Positions 5,414 to 15,992 of a DNA stretch of 26,038 nt are shown piece by piece. The stretch comes from an uncultured Polyangiaceae bacterium. Lineage in GTDB: Bacteria; Myxococcota_A; Polyangia; Polyangiales; Houyiibacteriaceae. The stretch covers positions 1-26,038 of the forward strand of contig CAMYMX010000002.1 in assembly GCA_947259605.1 (NCBI GenBank), given 5' to 3'. How positions within the stretch are numbered: the first letter of the stretch is position 1; each line of letters opens with the position of its first letter. Under the pieces are notes generated by a model. That model was not told the origin of the DNA. It saw only the letters and a list, made by a program, of their open reading frames with translations, and searched no databases. The position numbers and the translations under genes are program-made.

Positions 5414-7030
5414 ATGGCTGACTACGACTACATCGTGGTGGGCTCGGGCTCCGCGGGAGCGATCGTTGCTGCCCGCCTCGCGGAGAATCCCGAGGTCAGT
5501 GTCCTGCTGCTCGAAGCCGGAGGCAGTGATCGCACGACGTTCGTCCGCAAGCCCGGCATGATCAGTCTCGTTCAGCAGGTCAAGCAGCTCAAGGCGAAGG
5601 TCGACTGGGGCTTCAGCACGGCGCCACAGGCGAATCTCAACGACCGGCGCATCACCTACACGCGCGGAAAGGTCGTGGGCGGCTCGAGCTCGGTCAACGG
5701 GATGATCTACCTCAGGGGGAACCGAGAGAACTACAACGACTGGGCCGCCCGAGGCTGCGAAGGCTGGAGCTTCGAGGACGTGCTGCCGTTCTACAAGAGG
5801 CTCGAAGATCACCAAGACGGCGAGACGGAGTATCACGGCGTGGGCGGCCCGATTCGAATCAGCCGGCACCCAGAGCAGGAGCTCAGCCCTGTCTCCAATG
5901 CGTTCATCAGGGCCGTTTCCGCCGTCTGCGACATTCCCATTCTCGACGACTTCAACGCGGAGAATCAGAACTGCGCAAGCATCTTGCAGATGTCTTGCCG
6001 CGATGGTGTTCGCAGCGGAACCGGTGAAGCCTATGTTCAGCCGAGCCTCTCGCGGCCCAACTTCCGCTTGGAAATGCGCGCCCTGGTTCAACGCGTCATC
6101 ATCGACAACGGCCGCGCCACGGGCGTGGAATACGAGCAGTCCGGCAAGCGCGTCGTCGATCGTGCGAACCGCGAGGTGATTTTATCCGGAGGCACAATTG
6201 GGTCGCCGCAGCTGCTCATGCTTTCCGGAATAGGGCCGGCCGACCATCTTCGCGAGCATGGCATCGGTGTGAAGCAGGACCTCCCCGGCGTCGGCCAGAA
6301 CCTGCACGACCATCTCTTGGTGCCTCTGGTGTTTCGGGCGCGCACGAGTCTGCATCGCGGCACCGCGGCGCACTTTTTCGGCGGCATGATCAAGGAGTAC
6401 ATGCTCGGAAGCAGTTGGTTCGGGCGAACGGTCTTCGAGGCATGCGCGTTCATCAAGAGCCATCCCGACGCCCCGATTCCTGATCTGCAACTCCATACGC
6501 TTCCCTGGGGGTACCCCGACCCAAATCAGGACGGCCCAGAGCGCGCGTACGTCGACACCGGACACTGCTTGTCGGTCCTCCCGACGCTTCTGTATCCGAA
6601 AAGCCGCGGCGAAGTGCGACTGACCTCGGCCGATGCAGCCGATGCTCCACACATCGACCCGGCATACCTCAAAGAGCCCGAGGACATGCGCTTTTTCCTC
6701 GACGCCATTCGCAAGTGCCGTGAGATTTGCAGCCACCCGGAGATGGCCGAGCATCTTGCCGAAGAGCTCGCGCCCGGTGCAGAGCGGGCGAGCGACCCCG
6801 AGCTCATCGAAGAGGTCAAGCTGCGTGCGGGGACGGTGTATCACCCCGTAGGCACCTGTAAAATGGGCGTCGACGAGATGGCGGTCGTCGACCCACGACT
6901 ACGCGTGCGGGGGATCCAGGGGCTGCGAGTCGTCGATGCTTCGATCATGCCGAAGATCACGGGCAGCAACACGAATGCGCCCAGCATGATGATCGGGGAA
7001 CGTGCCGTTCCCTTGATTCAGCAGGGCTGA
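5414..7030 (+). CDS. GMC-family FAD oxidoreductase (choline/alcohol dehydrogenase-like)
   Basis: A 538-residue flavoenzyme. The N-terminal FAD dinucleotide-binding motif V-V-G-S-G-S-A-G is at residues 8-15. GMC signature 1 is around G-K-V-V-G-G-S-S-S-V-N-G-M-I-Y-L-R-G, and signature 2 is G-S-P-Q-L-L-M-L-S-G-I-G-P. The C-terminal active-site block is Y-H-P-V-G-T-C-K-M-G, with the catalytic His at about 477, and G-S-N-T-N-A-P-S with the partner Asn at about 521. Close relatives oxidise choline or primary alcohols to aldehydes in the cytoplasm or at the membrane; the substrate cannot be read. No signal peptide. The gene is convergent with the DUF1304 gene (9 bases apart) and has no betaine pathway genes nearby, so a choline role is doubtful. 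Confidence 0.92.
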   Translation: MADYDYIVVGSGSAGAIVAARLAENPEVSVLLLEAGGSDRTTFVRKPGMISLVQQVKQLKAKVDWGFSTAPQANLNDRRITYTRGKVVGGSSSVNGMIYLRGNRENYNDWAARGCEGWSFEDVLPFYKRLEDHQDGETEYHGVGGPIRISRHPEQELSPVSNAFIRAVSAVCDIPILDDFNAENQNCASILQMSCRDGVRSGTGEAYVQPSLSRPNFRLEMRALVQRVIIDNGRATGVEYEQSGKRVVDRANREVILSGGTIGSPQLLMLSGIGPADHLREHGIGVKQDLPGVGQNLHDHLLVPLVFRARTSLHRGTAAHFFGGMIKEYMLGSSWFGRTVFEACAFIKSHPDAPIPDLQLHTLPWGYPDPNQDGPERAYVDTGHCLSVLPTLLYPKSRGEVRLTSADAADAPHIDPAYLKEPEDMRFFLDAIRKCREICSHPEMAEHLAEELAPGAERASDPELIEEVKLRAGTVYHPVGTCKMGVDEMAVVDPRLRVRGIQGLRVVDASIMPKITGSNTNAPSMMIGERAVPLIQQG

Positions 7031-7039
7031 CCTCCGGCG

Positions 7040-7408
7040 TCAACCTTGCGCGAACAAAAGCAGCGCGAGTGCGATCATCGCGGGAAGACCCTGCATGAAC
7101 AGGATCGACATTTTTGCGGTAATCCCGCCGTAGAGCCCCGCCAAAGCCACGCAGGCGAGAAAGAACACTTTCAGCGTGAACGCGGTATCCGTATTCGCGA
7201 CGAAGAAACTCAACACGAGACCTGCAGCAAGGAAGCCGTTGTAGAGGCCTTGGTTGGCGGCGAGGGTCTTCGAGGTCTCGGCGTCGTCCTTCGAGAGGCC
7301 GAACGTCTTTCGGCCTAAGGGCTTGGTCCACAAGAACATCTCGAGCACCATCGCCCAAACGTGGAAAACGATGACGTAGACGATGAGCGAGGTGATCAGA
7401 ATGTTCAT
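7040..7408 (-). CDS. DUF1304 family membrane protein
   Basis: A 122-residue integral membrane protein with four hydrophobic segments. The first covers I-T-S-L-I-V-Y-V-I-V-F-H-V-W-A-M. A cytoplasmic-looking loop with T-F-G-L-S and the conserved A-A-N-Q-G-L-Y-N-G-F-L-A-A-G-L follows, then V-F-F-L-A-C-V-A-L-A-G-L-Y-G and a last helix ending L-L-L-F-A-Q-G. The N-Q-G-x-Y-N motif and the length are those of DUF1304, whose function is not known. ATG 7408 is chosen because it begins the first helix; 30 further upstream codons are open but not protein-like. No clear ribosome site. Confidence 0.88.
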   Translation of the reverse strand: MNILITSLIVYVIVFHVWAMVLEMFLWTKPLGRKTFGLSKDDAETSKTLAANQGLYNGFLAAGLVLSFFVANTDTAFTLKVFFLACVALAGLYGGITAKMSILFMQGLPAMIALALLLFAQG

Positions 7409-7621
7409 GCCGGGCGAGCCTATCAGACCGTGAGACGCCGTTACCAGGGATGACGGCCGCATTGCCTGGGCCGCGCTCGACTTCGGCAATTCCCGCAAAT
7501 TGAGGGGGAAGCGGCCTGCGAAGCTGAGAGGGCTGCTCTAGACTGCCGCCGCTGGCTTGCGGCCGAGGTCAGTTTGCGGGAAACGGTCGCGCACATCTTC
7601 CGCACCGAGAGAAGCATCACG

Positions 7622-9844
<2,223 letters not shown>

Positions 9845-9880
9845 TCGCCTCGAGATGCGGGACGCGACTCCGCTCTCTGG

Positions 9881-11563
9881 ATGGGCTCGGTGCCTGCCAT
9901 GATCCTGCATCGTGCCGTCGACGCGGCGAGACGCTGGGCGGACGCGCATCGTGAGCTCGCCATCATCTGCGTTGCCCTACCGCTGAGCACGGCCGCCACC
10001 GCTTGGCAGCACCTCAAAAGCCTCGGGGCGAAACAAAGCGCCCCAGAGGGGCACGATGCCCGACTTGCTCGGGTGAAGGCGGAGGTGAAGAGGTATGCAG
10101 ACGCGCGCCGACGCGGCGAGGCCTGGGCCCAAAAGCCTCTGCGCACCGACCGAAAGCCCGCCGCGTCGCTCAATACCCGCATGGCGGACAAGTCGGCGTC
10201 GCAGACCGTGCGCATGAGCGACCTCACCGCCATTTTGGGCGTGGACCCTGAGAAGGGCATCGTCCGGGTCGAGCCCTTTGCAACCGTTGGCGATGTTGCG
10301 CAGCACCTCGACCAAATGGGACTTCAGCTCGAAGCGACCATCGAGATGAAGGACGCAACGCTCGGCGGCTTGGTGATGGCGCTCGGCATGACCACGCACT
10401 CCCACGTCTGTGGGCTCGTCCACGACACGGTGACCGCCTATGAAGTCGTCACCGCCAATGGCGACCTCGTTCGCGCAACGGAAGACAACGAGCACGCCGA
10501 CCTTTTTCGAGCGCTCCCTTGGAGCCATGGCACGCTGGGGCTGCTCGTCGCCCTCGAAATGCGGATCATTCCAGCGGCCGCCCACGTTCGCATGGTGTAC
10601 CGCCCGTTTTATTCGCTGGAGGCCTATGCGGACGAGTACCAACGATTGGTCCGCCAAGACGAGCCGCCCCACTTCGTAGAAACGATCATCTTCGCAAGAG
10701 ACCGCGCCGTGATCATGGAAGGGCATCTCGCGCCCGAAGCCGAGGCGCAAGTGTCGAAGCTACCCGTCAATCCGGTCAACCGTTCGTACAAGCCGCTCTT
10801 CTACAAACACGTCGAAAGCATGCTCGAGCTTGGCGAGGGCGAACACTACGAGGAGCTCTTGCCGATGCAGGACTACCTCATGCGCCACGACCGAAGCATG
10901 TGCATGTGCCTGGCGCAGATTCTTCCCACCGCCAACAAGCCCTGGTTTCGCTACACGATGGGCTGGATGCTCCCGCCAAACACCACCTTCCTCAAGGGTA
11001 CGAGGCCCGCGGCCGAGCGCGAGAACACGATTCGGAAGCAAGTCTGGCAGGAGTACGCCTTTCCTGCAGAGCACTTCGCCGAGATGGTCGCGCAGGTTCA
11101 CGACGACTTCGAGATCTATCCCTTGCTCGCGTATCCCTGCAAAGTCATCGACAAGGGCGGCATGGTCCGGCTGCCCGGCAATCGCGGCAAGCGATTCTCC
11201 GGACGCACCGAGACGGCTGTGTTTCTCGACATCGGGGTTTACGGCTTTCCCCAGCGGGTCAAGGATGGCGACGAGCAGTACCCTGCGGTGACCAAGGTTC
11301 GGGCGCTGGAGCAAAGAGCGCGGTCGCTCGGCGGCTTCCTTCACACGTATTGCGATGTCTTCAGCTCCGAAGAAGAGTTCTTAGAGATGTTCGATCATGG
11401 GCTCTGGCGTCAGATGCGCGAGCGATACCAAGCAGAAAGCGCCTTCCCGACGATTTACCAAAAGGTGAAACCCGAGATGGATCCGCTTCAGTTTCTCGCG
11501 CAAGAGGCGGCCTGGGAAGGCACCTCAGTTCGCTCGGGCCGGGCCGAAACGCTCAGTTTTTAG
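9881..11563 (+). CDS. FAD-binding oxidoreductase similar to delta-24-sterol reductase (DHCR24)
   Basis: A 560-residue flavoprotein. After a short N-terminus comes a hydrophobic segment (residues ~27-40), then a basic linker and a PCMH-type FAD domain: I-V-R-V-E-P-F-A-T-V-G-D-V, D-A-T-L-G-G-L-V-M-A-L-G-M, S-H-x-x-G-L-V-H-D-T-V-T-A-Y-E-V-V and D-L-F-R-A-L-P-W-S-H-G-T-L-G-L-L-V. These align strikingly with human DHCR24, which reads V-R-V-E-P-L-V-T-M-G, L-T-V-G-G-L-I-M-G-T-G and D-L-F-Y-A-V-P-W-S-C-G-T-L-G. The C-terminal part also matches: Y-K-P-L-F-Y-K-H-V-E, F-R-Y-x-x-G-W-M-L-P-P, E-F-L-E-M-F-D-H-G-L-W. DHCR24 reduces the side-chain C24 double bond of sterols with NADPH. Bacterial members may act on sterols or other isoprenoids. 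ATG 9899 is an alternative start. Convergent with the desaturase, 2 bases between genes. Confidence 0.9.
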   Translation: MGSVPAMILHRAVDAARRWADAHRELAIICVALPLSTAATAWQHLKSLGAKQSAPEGHDARLARVKAEVKRYADARRRGEAWAQKPLRTDRKPAASLNTRMADKSASQTVRMSDLTAILGVDPEKGIVRVEPFATVGDVAQHLDQMGLQLEATIEMKDATLGGLVMALGMTTHSHVCGLVHDTVTAYEVVTANGDLVRATEDNEHADLFRALPWSHGTLGLLVALEMRIIPAAAHVRMVYRPFYSLEAYADEYQRLVRQDEPPHFVETIIFARDRAVIMEGHLAPEAEAQVSKLPVNPVNRSYKPLFYKHVESMLELGEGEHYEELLPMQDYLMRHDRSMCMCLAQILPTANKPWFRYTMGWMLPPNTTFLKGTRPAAERENTIRKQVWQEYAFPAEHFAEMVAQVHDDFEIYPLLAYPCKVIDKGGMVRLPGNRGKRFSGRTETAVFLDIGVYGFPQRVKDGDEQYPAVTKVRALEQRARSLGGFLHTYCDVFSSEEEFLEMFDHGLWRQMRERYQAESAFPTIYQKVKPEMDPLQFLAQEAAWEGTSVRSGRAETLSF

Positions 11564-11565
11564 AT

Positions 11566-12432
11566 TCATCGCGCTGCGGCAATGCGATCGAGACGCATCG
11601 AGCGGCCTCGCGCCTCGTCACTGAACATTCCGAGAATGTAGACCCGAACCAGCAGCCACCAGAAGCTTCCTTCGTTCAGCCGTGGGTCGATTTGGTCGGC
11701 GATCTTCGCGTGGGCCGCCGGCGCCTTACTCCAATGCAGCCCCGGATTTTCGTGGTGGACCGTGTGGAGGCCATTGTTGAACAGGAACCAGTTCATCACC
11801 GGGCCCACGATGTTGCGCGAGTGATTGAGCGACGACTCCTCGTCCGCGTGCACGTGCTGTACGTAATTGAAGATCAGCACGGAGTACAAGGAGAACTGCT
11901 GCGGAATCAAGACGTAGAGCAGAGCCTTTTTCCAATCGAGCAGGAACGCTGCAAGAAGGAACGCGACCAAGAGAACGTACTGCGAGATGCAGAACCAGAA
12001 GCGACTCTTGTTGATGCGGTACTGCTTCGCGAGGTAGTCGCGAATCGGCTTCTGCTGATGAAAGGCACTGACGCTCGGATAGGTCAGGAGCGTGAGAAGA
12101 TTGGTCTTCTCCGTGTACCGATATGTGATCGTGTAGTCGCCCTCGCGATTGTTGAACTTGTGATGGTTCTGGTTGTGCGTCGGGATCCAACCGAAGGTGG
12201 GGAACCCGTAGAACAAGGTGAGCCAGTAGTCGGTCAGTGCGTTCAGCGGCTTCGACTTCCAGATCGTGAGGTGATTGTGGTTGTGCGCGATGACCGAAAC
12301 CGAGACGGCCATGAACATGTACGCGACGAATAGCAAGGGGCTGAACGACTCCCTCGTCCATAGAACGACCAGCATCCCCGTCGTCACGGCCATGTAGAGT
12401 AGAGTTCGGATGTCGGCAGCGTATCTGAGCAT
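11566..12432 (-). CDS. membrane fatty acid desaturase
   Basis: A 288-residue di-iron desaturase. The three histidine clusters are present: A-H-N-H-N-H at about residues 50-55, T-H-N-Q-N-H-H-K at about 85-92, and G-L-H-T-V-H-H-E near residue 230. Between them run two pairs of membrane helices (for example Y-V-L-L-V-A-F-L-L-A-A-F-L-L and V-L-I-P-Q-Q-F-S-L-Y-S-V-L-I-F). The enzyme inserts a double bond into acyl chains using oxygen and an electron donor. Start ATG 12432 is chosen because AGGA is placed six bases upstream; ATG 12438 overlaps that site. The open frame continues to 12534 without protein character. No ferredoxin or reductase gene adjoins, so electron donors are elsewhere. Confidence 0.93.
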   Translation of the reverse strand: MLRYAADIRTLLYMAVTTGMLVVLWTRESFSPLLFVAYMFMAVSVSVIAHNHNHLTIWKSKPLNALTDYWLTLFYGFPTFGWIPTHNQNHHKFNNREGDYTITYRYTEKTNLLTLLTYPSVSAFHQQKPIRDYLAKQYRINKSRFWFCISQYVLLVAFLLAAFLLDWKKALLYVLIPQQFSLYSVLIFNYVQHVHADEESSLNHSRNIVGPVMNWFLFNNGLHTVHHENPGLHWSKAPAAHAKIADQIDPRLNEGSFWWLLVRVYILGMFSDEARGRSMRLDRIAAAR

Positions 12433-12630
12433 TGGCATTCCTAGCGGGCCACGGATGTTGTCGCCGCGCTCCCTCGTTGTGCCTGGCTCTTGGGCCGGAC
12501 GCCAGACGACACTCCGTAAAGCCGCCCAGAGCACCGATATCCACGCGGCGCGCGCACTTAACGGGCCCTACGGGGGCGCTCTACTGCTTATAGCTGGCGT
12601 CCCCGAAGCGCTTGGATTACTTCCCACAGT

Positions 12631-13896
12631 CTGGACGCCGCATCCAAACAGAAGAAGACGTTCCGACGAAACGTCATCATCTACACGATGGCGAGCGCCA
12701 TGGGCGGCCTGGTCCAGCTCGCGCACCTCCTTTGGACCCATCTGCTCGACCAGGCGGACTACGGCCGTTTTGCGATCCTCGAGGGCGTCGTGTTCGGGGT
12801 TGCGACCGCCACGGTGACCCTGGCGCCGCAGATGTACATTCTGGTCTACGTTCACAAGAAGCCGCGCTCCGAGCTCGCGGGTGAGCTGGGTGGCATGCTC
12901 GGCCTGTCGCTCATCATTGGCGTGCTAACGACGCTCGCGGTCATCGCCCTTCCCGATTCGGTGTTCATGCTTGCGGGCGAAGCGGTCCCCCGGTGGGCTG
13001 TTGCAGGTGTGGTCCTCGCAGCGACCATCACCACGGCGCGGATCATGGCGCAGACGATCCACGAGGCGCAGAGTCAGCCGACGCGAGCGGCGATGTGGTC
13101 CGAGTTCGTCGAAGGCACTCGCCCATTCATCGCCATCTCGCTCTTTTTCCTTCTTGGGTGGACCTGGGAGGCGCGCTGGGGTGGGCTGGTTTTCGCGCAC
13201 GTTGGCGCGGGGGTTGCCGCAGTCCTCATTCTCGGTCGACAAGGCTGGCTCAAGCGTGCCCCTTCGCTCGATTGTCTGCGCGTTCCCCTTCGATTTTCGG
13301 GGCCGATGGTCTTCACCGCGTTGGCCTACGTTGGATATCAAAGCGCCGATCGGCTCTACGTCGCGCTCTGGAACGGGGTCGCCGCAGCGGGCCGCTACGA
13401 GGCAGCGTACCGCATCGCCTTGCTAGTCAGCACCGTCAACGTCGTCACGCTTCATTCATTCAACCCGCTTTATTACTCGGCATATGCGCGCGGTGATCGT
13501 GAGGGAGCGGCCAAGCTCCTGCGCAGGAGCAGTTGGCAGATTGCCGCCTGGGTTGCCTTCTTGGTCGTCGCACTTCCCTTCTTGGTGATGTACACGCCGA
13601 TCTTGGAAGAATCTTACCGCACCTCGCCAAGCGTACTGACGTCCATCCCCATTCTCGCCCTCGGTTTGGGATGCCTCGGCATCTCGCTCCTCTGGCAAGC
13701 GGCGCTTCTGGCGGCAACCCAAGCCAAGACCGTTTCTGCGATTGCGGTCAGCGCGGCGCTCGTCAATCTCGGTGCGGATATCGTTTTGGTCCCGCGCATG
13801 GGCGAGGTTGGGGCCGCCTGGGGTACCCTGATCGCATTTGGCTTCATGCTCGTGACTTCGATCGTCGTCGTCCGCCTTCGGCGAGTGGAGCATTAG
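12631..13896 (+). CDS. polysaccharide/oligosaccharide flippase-like membrane protein
   Basis: A MATE/MOP-superfamily exporter with about 12 hydrophobic segments and typical Wzx-like spacing, including a repeated A-D-Y-G-R-F-A-I-L-E-G after helix 1 and S-A-D-R-L-Y-V-A-L-W-N-G-V-A-A-A-G-R-Y-E-A-A-Y-R in the middle, a signature of this family. It would move lipid-linked sugars across the inner membrane. The first ATG (12688, 402 residues) lies inside the first helix. The codons just before it read K-K-T-F-R-R-N-V-I-I-Y-T, the conserved basic entry of the family. The only near-start codon upstream before the TAA at 12559-12561 is CTG 12631, which I give tentatively. No glycosyltransferases adjoin. 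Confidence 0.82.
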   Translation: MDAASKQKKTFRRNVIIYTMASAMGGLVQLAHLLWTHLLDQADYGRFAILEGVVFGVATATVTLAPQMYILVYVHKKPRSELAGELGGMLGLSLIIGVLTTLAVIALPDSVFMLAGEAVPRWAVAGVVLAATITTARIMAQTIHEAQSQPTRAAMWSEFVEGTRPFIAISLFFLLGWTWEARWGGLVFAHVGAGVAAVLILGRQGWLKRAPSLDCLRVPLRFSGPMVFTALAYVGYQSADRLYVALWNGVAAAGRYEAAYRIALLVSTVNVVTLHSFNPLYYSAYARGDREGAAKLLRRSSWQIAAWVAFLVVALPFLVMYTPILEESYRTSPSVLTSIPILALGLGCLGISLLWQAALLAATQAKTVSAIAVSAALVNLGADIVLVPRMGEVGAAWGTLIAFGFMLVTSIVVVRLRRVEH

Positions 13897-14017
13897 CTTC
13901 GCGCCTCAGCGGCGGGAAGAACCCGATCTCCGATTCCCAGTCCCACGGGAGGCGGCAATCGGAATCCGCTCTTTCAAGACTTTTGGTTGCCGCTCCTCGA
14001 GGGTCTAAGATGAAGAA

Positions 14018-15955
14018 ATGGGGCGTCTTCTTAGCACGGGGGCGGCGGGGCTGAGCCTCGTCTTGATGCTTTCGACGGGTTGTTCGGGTGACTCGGATTC
14101 GATGGGTTCCGGGGGCATCGGCGGCAACGGCGGCACGGGAGGACAGATCTCCCCGGACTGCGGCGACCGGACACGCGATGCGACCGAGGCGTGCGATGAT
14201 GGGAACCAAACCGACGGCGACGGCTGCTCGGCCGACTGCATGATGATCGAAGGGGGGTACCGTTGCCCCACGGTCGGCGTGCTCTGCGTTGCGATCGTAT
14301 GTGGTGATTCCCGGATCGACCCTCCGGAGACGTGCGACGATGGCAACGCGACTGGCGGCGATGGATGCAGCGCGACGTGCGAACGGGTGGATGGATGGTC
14401 CTGCCCGCTTCCTGGCGTAGCCTGCGCGGCCACCGAGTGCGGCGACGGAATCGCCGCTGGCTTCGAGCAGTGCGACGACGGAGACGCCATGCCTGGCGAC
14501 GGCTGCTCCAACGAGTGCCAGCTCGAGGATGGCTACAAGTGCGACACACCCGGTGCAGACTGCGTGCCGATTCAATGCGGCGACGGCATTCGAGAGGGCA
14601 CAGAGCAGTGTGATGATGGAAACGCGACGCCATTCGACGGCTGCGACGCGACCTGTAAGAACGAGCCAGACTGCGAGGGCGGGGTCTGCCAGTCGGTGTG
14701 TGGCGACGGCGTGATCCTTCCCGGCACGAGCGAAGTCTGCGACGACGGAAATACGAACGACGGCGATGGCTGCTCGAGCAGCTGCCAGGAGGAAGAGGGC
14801 TTCGCGTGCGTGCTGTCTCCGGTCGACCTGGGCGATGAGCTTTCGATTCCCGTCATCTACAGAGACTTTCGCAGCAACGACACGGCCGATCCCCTGCCGA
14901 CGACGTTCAGCTTGGACTTCAACAACCCCGACGACTCCAACGGCGGGATTGCATTCGACATCACCGCGGACCAGCTCGATGCCGAGGGCAAGCCCGGGCT
15001 CTCGGGAGAGAACCCCTACGTCTACGGCTCCAACGAGGGTCCGCCCCACAGCGCTGCTTCGTTCGAGCAGTGGTACCGAACCAGCCCCACGCTCGAGCCA
15101 ACCGGCAACCTGCAAGTCGTGGGAGAGCTCGTCCTCCCGAACATCGGCGCCAACGTGTACGAGTTCGACAGCTTGGACTTCCCTCCGGGATTCTTTCCCT
15201 TGGACGACCCTGCGCTTGCGCCATTCGCTTGGCCGGCGGAGCCGACGTACGGGGAGACACTGTTCGTTCCGAGTGGTGGAACCGACTTCCGCAACTTCGG
15301 ATTCACGACGGAGGTGCACTACTTCTTCGTCTATCAGGGCGACGAGGTGCTGACCTTTAGCGGCGACGATGACCTCTGGGTTTTCGTCGACGGCTTTCTC
15401 TGCCTCGACGTGGGCGGGCTGCACCCCCGGGTCACCGACGTGATGAGCTTCGCAAACCCCGCCGATGCCGGAAGCGCGACTCAGGAAACCATCGTGACCG
15501 ACTGCAAGGCGCGCCTGACGTCCGACGCGGTCTACGAGGTCGCGATCTTTCATGCAGAGCGGCACACCGGTGCGTCCAACTTCAGGCTCACGCTCGACGG
15601 TTTCGTCACTGAAATCTCGACCTGTGACTACACCTGCGGCGACGGCATCGCGACCCGCTTCGAGTTCTGCGACGACGGTCCCGGGCAGAACACCGGCGCC
15701 TACGGGCATTGCCTGCCAGACTGCTCCGGGCTCGGGCCATACTGCGGCGATGGCAGCGTCGACGCGGGTTTCGAGGAATGCGACGACGGCGACAACCTCG
15801 GCGGCCCGGGTGGCTGCAATCCCGACTGCACGGAGGGCCCGACCTGCGGGGATGGAATTCGGCAGCCCGAGCTGGGTGAGGGCTGCGATGCGGGTCCGGA
15901 CAATGGAATCCCCGGCTCCGGATGCAGCGCGACCTGCGAGGTCGTCGTCGAGTAG
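14018..15955 (+). CDS. Cys-rich repeat lipoprotein with fibro-slime-like domain
   Basis: A 645-residue predicted surface lipoprotein. The signal ends L-M-L-S-T-G-C with Cys22, then a Gly-rich linker (residues 23-44). Five Cys-rich repeats of the C-G-D...C-D-D-G-N...D-G-C-S...C type follow (about residues 48-270). A central domain comes next (about 275-530), with I-P-V-I-Y-R-D-F-R-S-N-D at its start and F-S-G-D-D-D-L-W-V-F-V-D-G-F-L-C-L-D-V-G-G-L-H, the signature of fibro-slime/PA14-like domains. Three more, looser Cys repeats close it. Such proteins in Myxococcota are probably adhesive or matrix proteins, disulfide-bonded and calcium-binding through the Asp-rich loops. The ATG at 14018 has no strong ribosome site. 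It lies 121 bases after the flippase. Confidence 0.9.
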   Translation: MGRLLSTGAAGLSLVLMLSTGCSGDSDSMGSGGIGGNGGTGGQISPDCGDRTRDATEACDDGNQTDGDGCSADCMMIEGGYRCPTVGVLCVAIVCGDSRIDPPETCDDGNATGGDGCSATCERVDGWSCPLPGVACAATECGDGIAAGFEQCDDGDAMPGDGCSNECQLEDGYKCDTPGADCVPIQCGDGIREGTEQCDDGNATPFDGCDATCKNEPDCEGGVCQSVCGDGVILPGTSEVCDDGNTNDGDGCSSSCQEEEGFACVLSPVDLGDELSIPVIYRDFRSNDTADPLPTTFSLDFNNPDDSNGGIAFDITADQLDAEGKPGLSGENPYVYGSNEGPPHSAASFEQWYRTSPTLEPTGNLQVVGELVLPNIGANVYEFDSLDFPPGFFPLDDPALAPFAWPAEPTYGETLFVPSGGTDFRNFGFTTEVHYFFVYQGDEVLTFSGDDDLWVFVDGFLCLDVGGLHPRVTDVMSFANPADAGSATQETIVTDCKARLTSDAVYEVAIFHAERHTGASNFRLTLDGFVTEISTCDYTCGDGIATRFEFCDDGPGQNTGAYGHCLPDCSGLGPYCGDGSVDAGFEECDDGDNLGGPGGCNPDCTEGPTCGDGIRQPELGEGCDAGPDNGIPGSGCSATCEVVVE

Positions 15956-15992
15956 CACAGAAGCGCCGACCGGCCGGGTTGCCGACTCTCGC

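Noticed and set aside
10519..12333. A 604-codon plus-strand frame covering the DHCR24-like gene and the back of the desaturase gene.
   Set aside because: It is very rich in Arg and runs out of frame through one real gene and antisense through another; a GC-rich shadow.
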